In this document: positions 59,105 through 64,000 of the stretch, in pieces
Layout of the letters: each line of letters starts with the position of its first letter
How positions within the stretch are numbered: position 1 is the first letter of the stretch
NCBI RefSeq assembly: GCF_900130075.1
Contig: NZ_LT671418.1
Coordinates: 1,922,001 to 1,986,000, forward strand
DNA length: 64,000 nucleotides
Direction: 5' to 3'
Origin: Herminiimonas arsenitoxidans
GTDB taxonomy: Bacteria; Pseudomonadota; Gammaproteobacteria; Burkholderiales; Burkholderiaceae_D
The notes under the pieces: model-generated
Seen by the model: only the letters and a program-made list of their open reading frames with translations
The model's database searches: none
What the model was told of the DNA's origin: nothing
Translations under genes and position numbers: made by a program

Positions 59105-61366
59105 TTAATAATTAAGATTATTGGAAGGTTGTCCCAAAACTTGATAGCCGGGAATACTTCTACGCAAAGCTTCCAAAGGATCGGAACCCAACTTTGTTAA
59201 GCCGCTCAACTCGAGTTGAAAAAAGAGCGTTGAAGTTGATTGGCCAGTCGCCGTTGGAATACGTTGCGCCACCACGCGGAATATCCAGCAATCGGCCTTG
59301 TATTCAAGACCGATCAAGCCTTCAGACAAACCTCTGGCGGGCGCCACTCCTGTTTGCGTATAGCTAGGGCGATTCGCATAATCGTTGGGCAAAGAATAAT
59401 TGAGTCGACCGACACCATACCAGCGATCAGCGATCGGCCATTGGCCAGATACGTCCACTTGACGCAAGGCATTCGGTACGTCAACACGGTAGGTCAAATT
59501 CAATACTTTCTTTGGCTCCGGCCGCCAGCTCACCCCTGCATTGGCGCGAGTAACAGCTCTTTCACTTGCGCTATATTGCATATTGCCTTCAGTGCTGAGC
59601 GCATTGGAAATTTTGAGCATGGCGGATGCCAGCAAATCGGATTTGCTTTCCGCAATCGGGGTACCCAAGATAACGCGTTGGTCGTCAAAATAAAGCCTCT
59701 GAGCAAGTGCTAAACGCAAACGCTCTGTGCCGCTTTCTTCGATATAGCGTGAGACCATTGCTACCGTTAACTGGTTCGCGTTGCTGATGCGATCATTACC
59801 GATAAAACGATTTTCACTGAAAATCTGCGCAAAGCTCAGATCAGCTAATGCCGTATCAAATATCGGGAACTGACTTTGATCACGATACGGCGTTCTTACG
59901 TAGAACAGACGCGGTTCCAGAGTCTGGGTTGCGGCTTGACCAAAAATACTGGTTTCACGCTCAAATACCAAACCGCCATCCAGAGAAAATGTCGGCAGTG
60001 CGCGGTTGTATTTTGAACTGATGTCGGTAGAGGGATCCTGTACGCTGTATGTCGCGGCATTCAGCGACAATTTCGGCGTCAGGAAATAACTAGGACGAAT
60101 AATCGGGTATGAAATACTAGGATTAACGACATAACGCTCGCCGCGCACCAGAGTCGGATGCCAGAAGCGTGTCGCCTCAAGATTTGCCGTCCAATCAAAA
60201 CCATTAACGTCTTGTCGTCCTGCTACAAGGCTCACCTGAGGCAGTCTATCGTACGGAGCAACGATAGGAGAAGCAGGATCCTGCAATACTTGATAGTTAG
60301 AAGCGCGTGCCGTCGCCGTCCAGAAACTACCAGAGTAATTGAAGTACAGATCTCGCGACAACAAGCGTTGCGTACTCGTTGTCAGATTCCGGGAAAAATC
60401 AACAGGGTAGTTATTATCCGAAGCCGAATTGATATTCCAGCCAAACGACGCCGCTGAATTAAAGCGTTGCGTATGCACAGAGGAAAACGCCCAACGATCG
60501 GTCTTGGTCTCACTATCATTAGGCAGGAATTCCGCTTTGGTTTGTCCTGCGTAATCAGCATCCAAGTAACGCGCATCTGCACCCAACATAAGGCCTCGAC
60601 GGGCAATGTATCGCGGTGTCAGTGTCAAATCGCGATTCGGCGCGATATTGAAATAATAAGGTGTCGCTAATTCAAAACCGCCGGTACTCGTTGTACCAAA
60701 TGTCGGCGCCAGGAAACCCGACTTGCGTGCCCCGGAAAGCGGGAAAGACATAGAGAACGCACCCAGAATCGGTACGCCCTTGAAATAAATCACAGGCGAC
60801 TCGGCAGAGCCAACCTCACGCCCGGTGTCGAGTTCCAAGGTGCTCGATTTGATATACCAGTCCGGATTCGGGCCTTCGCAAGTACTATAGGTTCCCCCGA
60901 CAACAACTGCGCGGTCTTCCCCTTCGAAATTGATTCGTTCCGCGCGTCCTTGCCCATTGCTCTCTTGCATGAGGTACGTCGTATTGGTGACATAACCAAC
61001 ACCCGTATCCATCTTGATGCGCATCTTGTCGCCGGTGTAACGGTCGCCGAAGCGTGTCATGCGAACGTTGCCGTTCACTTCGACTTCATCCTCGCTCACC
61101 CAATAAGTCGCATGATCGGCAGAAACCGTCGTCTCGCCGCGGATGATTTCCACATCACGATCCAGCACCAGCTCACGATCCGGACGCCCAGTCATTTGCT
61201 CGGCACTGACACGCGTCTCTTCGTCACGTTCGGCCGCCTTGGGCGATTTTGCAGTTGTTTCAACAATTTGGGCAGAAACGAAGGTCGGCGCAGAAACCGC
61301 GGCGATCAATGCGGCCATTGTCGTTAGCAAACGCTGAGGGCGGTGAAAAGAGAAGGGCCAGGTCAT
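59105..61366 (-). CDS. lptD: LPS-assembly protein LptD
   Basis: LptD is the outer-membrane barrel that, with LptE, inserts lipopolysaccharide on the cell surface. The 753-residue precursor has a signal peptide (AALIAAVSAPTFVSA), a periplasmic OstA-like beta-jellyroll (RDVEIIRGETTVSADHATYWVSEDEVEVNGNV) and a large barrel ending in YQVLGQPSNNLNY. It shows one cysteine in the N-terminal half (TYSTCEGPN) and one near the C-terminus (EYKADCWIF), so a single interdomain disulfide is possible. It heads the surA-pdxA-rsmA operon and diverges from amgK. Confidence 0.95.
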   Translation of the reverse strand: MTWPFSFHRPQRLLTTMAALIAAVSAPTFVSAQIVETTAKSPKAAERDEETRVSAEQMTGRPDRELVLDRDVEIIRGETTVSADHATYWVSEDEVEVNGNVRMTRFGDRYTGDKMRIKMDTGVGYVTNTTYLMQESNGQGRAERINFEGEDRAVVVGGTYSTCEGPNPDWYIKSSTLELDTGREVGSAESPVIYFKGVPILGAFSMSFPLSGARKSGFLAPTFGTTSTGGFELATPYYFNIAPNRDLTLTPRYIARRGLMLGADARYLDADYAGQTKAEFLPNDSETKTDRWAFSSVHTQRFNSAASFGWNINSASDNNYPVDFSRNLTTSTQRLLSRDLYFNYSGSFWTATARASNYQVLQDPASPIVAPYDRLPQVSLVAGRQDVNGFDWTANLEATRFWHPTLVRGERYVVNPSISYPIIRPSYFLTPKLSLNAATYSVQDPSTDISSKYNRALPTFSLDGGLVFERETSIFGQAATQTLEPRLFYVRTPYRDQSQFPIFDTALADLSFAQIFSENRFIGNDRISNANQLTVAMVSRYIEESGTERLRLALAQRLYFDDQRVILGTPIAESKSDLLASAMLKISNALSTEGNMQYSASERAVTRANAGVSWRPEPKKVLNLTYRVDVPNALRQVDVSGQWPIADRWYGVGRLNYSLPNDYANRPSYTQTGVAPARGLSEGLIGLEYKADCWIFRVVAQRIPTATGQSTSTLFFQLELSGLTKLGSDPLEALRRSIPGYQVLGQPSNNLNY

Positions 61367-61467
61367 GAAAATAGAGTTTTGAGTACCATCGCTGGCGATT
61401 TTTCGAATTTAATCCCTTATTATATGGGAACTCACCGCCCATCAACCGGATTACCTAGGCTTGCTTC

Positions 61468-62505
61468 ATGTCTTTACATACAACATCTGATTCCGCTGAC
61501 GACTTGCGTCTGACGGAACTCAACAAATGGCTAGCCTCTTTACCAGCGCCGCTGCTCAAACTGGACTCCTTACGACCAGCATCCTCCGATGCAAGTTTCC
61601 GCCGTTATTTCCGCATAGACGGCGCGGATGGGGCCACTTTTATCGTAATGGATGCCCCTCCGCCGCAGGAAGACGTACGGCCTTTTATCCATGTCGCAGA
61701 GGTTTTTGGCGAAACCGGAGTGTCCGTGCCGAGCATTTTGGCACAAGATATCGACCAGGGCTTTTTGCTGCTGACCGACCTTGGATCGACTACTTATCTG
61801 CAATTGTTGAATCCGGACAATGCGCACAAGTTATATATCGATGCCATCGATGCATTGGTCCACATCCAGACACACAGCAAACCGGCGGTTTTACCCGAAT
61901 ATGATCGCGCCCTGCTGTTGCGCGAACTGATGCTGTTTCCCGAATGGTATATAGGCAAGCATCTTGGCCTGACCATGACAGAAAAGCAAACGACTACGCT
62001 GAACAATATATTCGAGCTCCTGCTGGCGAATAACCTTGCGCAAGCGCAAGTCTATGTACACCGCGATTATCACTCGCGTAACCTGATGGTGCTGACGCAA
62101 GGCAATCCCGGCATTCTGGATTTCCAGGATGCGGTATTTGGTCCTATTACCTACGATCTGGCCTCATTGCTACGTGATGCCTATATTCAATGGGACGAGG
62201 AAATCGTACTGGACTGGGCAATCCGCTATTGGGAGCGCGCCAAACGTGCTGGTTTGCCGGTCAATCCTGATATCGATTCTTTCTATCGCGATTTTGAATT
62301 CATGGGCTTGCAGCGGCACCTGAAAGTGCTGGGTATTTTTGCGCGCCTGTATCACCGCGACGGCAAAGACGCTTACCTGAAAGACCTGCCGCTGGTCATG
62401 GAATACACCCGCAAAGTGGCCTATCGTTACAAAGAACTCGCACCGCTAGTGAAATTACTGGACGAGCTAGAAGACAAGGCGCCACAAGTCGGCTATACCT
62501 TTTAA
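61468..62505 (+). CDS. amgK: N-acetylmuramate/N-acetylglucosamine 1-kinase AmgK
   Basis: AmgK phosphorylates recycled MurNAc at the anomeric carbon; with MurU it bypasses de novo UDP-MurNAc synthesis. The 345-residue protein has the aminoglycoside-phosphotransferase fold with VYVHRDYHSRNLM (catalytic loop) and GILDFQDAVFGPITYDLASLLRDAY (metal-binding Asp). Its adjacency to murU, divergent from lptD, is the arrangement described in Pseudomonas and many Betaproteobacteria. Confidence 0.94.
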   Translation: MSLHTTSDSADDLRLTELNKWLASLPAPLLKLDSLRPASSDASFRRYFRIDGADGATFIVMDAPPPQEDVRPFIHVAEVFGETGVSVPSILAQDIDQGFLLLTDLGSTTYLQLLNPDNAHKLYIDAIDALVHIQTHSKPAVLPEYDRALLLRELMLFPEWYIGKHLGLTMTEKQTTTLNNIFELLLANNLAQAQVYVHRDYHSRNLMVLTQGNPGILDFQDAVFGPITYDLASLLRDAYIQWDEEIVLDWAIRYWERAKRAGLPVNPDIDSFYRDFEFMGLQRHLKVLGIFARLYHRDGKDAYLKDLPLVMEYTRKVAYRYKELAPLVKLLDELEDKAPQVGYTF

Positions 62506-62584
62506 GCAACAGCACACTCCGGCCTGCCGCTAGCCCTTGGCTACGCAGGCTGCATCAAAGATCTATTAACGAAATGCGAACACC

Positions 62585-63301
62585 ATGAAAGCGATGATAT
62601 TCGCAGCCGGACGCGGCGAGAGAATGCGTCCGCTCACAGATACCTGCCCCAAGCCGCTGCTCACAGTGCGCGGACGTCCTTTGATCGTCTGGCACATCCT
62701 GAATCTGGTGCGCGCCGGCATCACAGATATCGTGATCAATCACGCCCACCTCGGCAATATGATTGAAGAAACACTGGGCAATGGTGAAAAATTTGGTGCA
62801 CGTATCAGCTATTCAGCTGAAGGCACCGCCTTAGAAACCGCGGGCGGCATTGCCAAGGCTCGCCACCTGCTCGGTGATGAACCTTTTCTGGCTCTTGCAG
62901 CTGACATCTACTGCCCCCACTTTGATTTTGCACAAGTGAAAAATGTGCTGGAAGATAACGATGTCTGGGGCAATCCATACCCTGTCGATCAGCGCGATGT
63001 AGCATGGCTGTATCTGGTAAAAAATCCGGCACATAACCCGCTGGGTGATTTTGCATTACACAGTTTTTCCATCACCAACGAAGGCGAGCCTAGACTGACT
63101 TTTTCCGGCATAGGCGTGTATCGCCCCTGCATGTTCGATTCGATAGCGGCCGGTGAATCGGCCAAGCTCGCACCACTGTTGCGTGAATATGCAGCGCGCG
63201 GCCAGGTCGGTGGCGAACTGTACCGCGGTGACTGGACCGATGTAGGCACGGCTGAACGTTTGGCAGAACTGAATGCACCTTTGACAGGACATTACAAATG
63301 A
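62585..63301 (+). CDS. murU: MurNAc-1-phosphate uridylyltransferase MurU
   Basis: MurU joins MurNAc-1-phosphate to UTP to give UDP-MurNAc in peptidoglycan recycling. The 238-residue nucleotidyltransferase opens with the signature MIFAAGRGERMRPLTDTCPKPLL and has GTALETAGGIAKARHLLGDEPFL and ALAADIYCP. It lies 79 bp after amgK, and its TGA overlaps the pepP ATG (ATGA), so pepP is translationally coupled. Confidence 0.95.
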   Translation: MKAMIFAAGRGERMRPLTDTCPKPLLTVRGRPLIVWHILNLVRAGITDIVINHAHLGNMIEETLGNGEKFGARISYSAEGTALETAGGIAKARHLLGDEPFLALAADIYCPHFDFAQVKNVLEDNDVWGNPYPVDQRDVAWLYLVKNPAHNPLGDFALHSFSITNEGEPRLTFSGIGVYRPCMFDSIAAGESAKLAPLLREYAARGQVGGELYRGDWTDVGTAERLAELNAPLTGHYK

Positions 63302-64000
63302 AACCGTACACCGATAGACGCGCATCACTGATCGCACAAATGCAAGCCAAAGGCGGCGGCATAGCGATCATTCCGACCGCGCCGGAAGTCATGCGCAACC
63401 GCGACGCCGACTATCCGTACCGACACGATAGCTATTTCTATTATTTGTCCGGATTCACCGAACCGGAAGCTGTAATTGTCTTAGTCGCAGGCGCAAAGAA
63501 CCAAGCCATCTTGTTCTGCCGCGAAAAGAATATGGAACGTGAAATCTGGGATGGCTTTCGTTATGGCCCCGATGTAGCGCGCAGTACTTTTGGTTTCGAT
63601 GCGGCCTATCCGATAGAGGCACTGGATACAGAACTGCCGAAGTTGATGGCGAATGCACCCGCCCTATTCTACGCACTCGGCAGCGACAGCAAACTCGATA
63701 CCCAAGTACAAGGCTGGCTGCAAACTGTACGCACGCAAGCACGTGCCGGCGTCACACCGCCGACTGCTGCCTACGATGTGCATGTACTGCTGGATGAAAT
63801 GCGTCTGTTCAAGGATGCTAGTGAAATCGACATCATGCAACGCTCGGCAGATATCGCAGCAGCAGCACATAGACGTGCAATGCGCATCTCGCGCCCCGGC
63901 CTGCGTGAATATCATCTGGAAGCAGAAATCCTGCATGAATTCCGCAACAGCGGTTCGCAGTTTCCAGCTTACGGCTCCATCGTCGCCACCGGCGCGAATG
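63298..64000 (+). CDS. pepP: Xaa-Pro aminopeptidase PepP, 3' end outside window
   Basis: The frame starts MKPYTDRRASLIAQMQAKGGG and continues to the window edge. The N-terminal creatinase-like domain shows APEVMRNRDADYPYRHDSYFYYLSGFTEPEA, typical of the aminopeptidase P N-domain, followed by FCREKNMEREIWDGFRYG. The metal-binding pita-bread domain would lie past position 64000. PepP removes the first residue from peptides with proline at position two. It is the last gene of amgK-murU-pepP in view. Confidence 0.92.
   Translation, partial: MKPYTDRRASLIAQMQAKGGGIAIIPTAPEVMRNRDADYPYRHDSYFYYLSGFTEPEAVIVLVAGAKNQAILFCREKNMEREIWDGFRYGPDVARSTFGFDAAYPIEALDTELPKLMANAPALFYALGSDSKLDTQVQGWLQTVRTQARAGVTPPTAAYDVHVLLDEMRLFKDASEIDIMQRSADIAAAAHRRAMRISRPGLREYHLEAEILHEFRNSGSQFPAYGSIVATGAN

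Overview
The window is bacterial chromosome, about half G+C by eye. The gene order points to a Betaproteobacterium, most likely Oxalobacteraceae (Herminiimonas/Janthinobacterium-like). This is an inference from lptD-surA-pdxA-rsmA divergent from amgK-murU-pepP, miaB-phoH-ybeY-corC-lnt-glyQS-gmhB-plsC, and tripartite tricarboxylate (TTT) transporters with Bug-type binding proteins. No rRNA, CRISPR array, prophage, integrase or insertion sequence was seen; one tRNA gene is present.

Layout. 1-4.8 kb: housekeeping genes (tsaD 3' part, plsY, ybaK, an EEP-family phosphohydrolase, a small charge-segregated protein, xerD, ogt). 4.8-5.3 kb: a gap holding a probable ~185-nt terminated RNA on the minus strand and two near-identical terminator hairpins. 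5.3-12.8 kb: C4-dicarboxylate/carboxylate uptake and sensing (tctCBA operon, a lone DctP binding protein, a DctS/DctR-type two-component system). 12.9-19.6 kb: an AEC transporter, tsaE-amiC, dedA, mutL-miaA and tRNA-Met. 19.6-32.6 kb: a sulfur-oxidation region, all on the minus strand: two YeeE/YedE half-transporters with a BigR-type ArsR repressor, two thioredoxin-fold proteins, a rhodanese, soxB, soxX, soxA, soxZ, soxY, a pseudoazurin, soxD, soxC, an ArsR-type SoxR, a DsrE-like protein, a SoxH-like hydrolase and a DUF302 lipoprotein. 32.7-42.9 kb: a catabolic island with a DSD1-family PLP enzyme (aldolase-type metal site), a second TTT operon, a GntR/FCD regulator, a class V aminotransferase and a large FAD/Fe-S oxidoreductase. 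43.1-64 kb: uspA with an FNR/Anr-type promoter, then conserved RNA-modification, envelope and ribosome-assembly genes.

How the parts work together. The sox region encodes SoxXA, SoxYZ, SoxB and SoxCD for thiosulfate oxidation, with a blue copper protein between soxD and soxY that could take the electrons. The same 13-mer lies upstream of both soxC and the SoxH-like gene, which suggests one SoxR regulon; an AT-rich near-palindrome precedes the BigR operon. In the catabolic island, nearly identical 16-bp elements containing TTGTATnCAATATTC precede both the TTT operon and the aminotransferase gene. With the GntR gene in between, this suggests one regulon for uptake and breakdown of a beta-hydroxy amino acid or hydroxy-dicarboxylate. 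That regulon is the least conventional system in the window.
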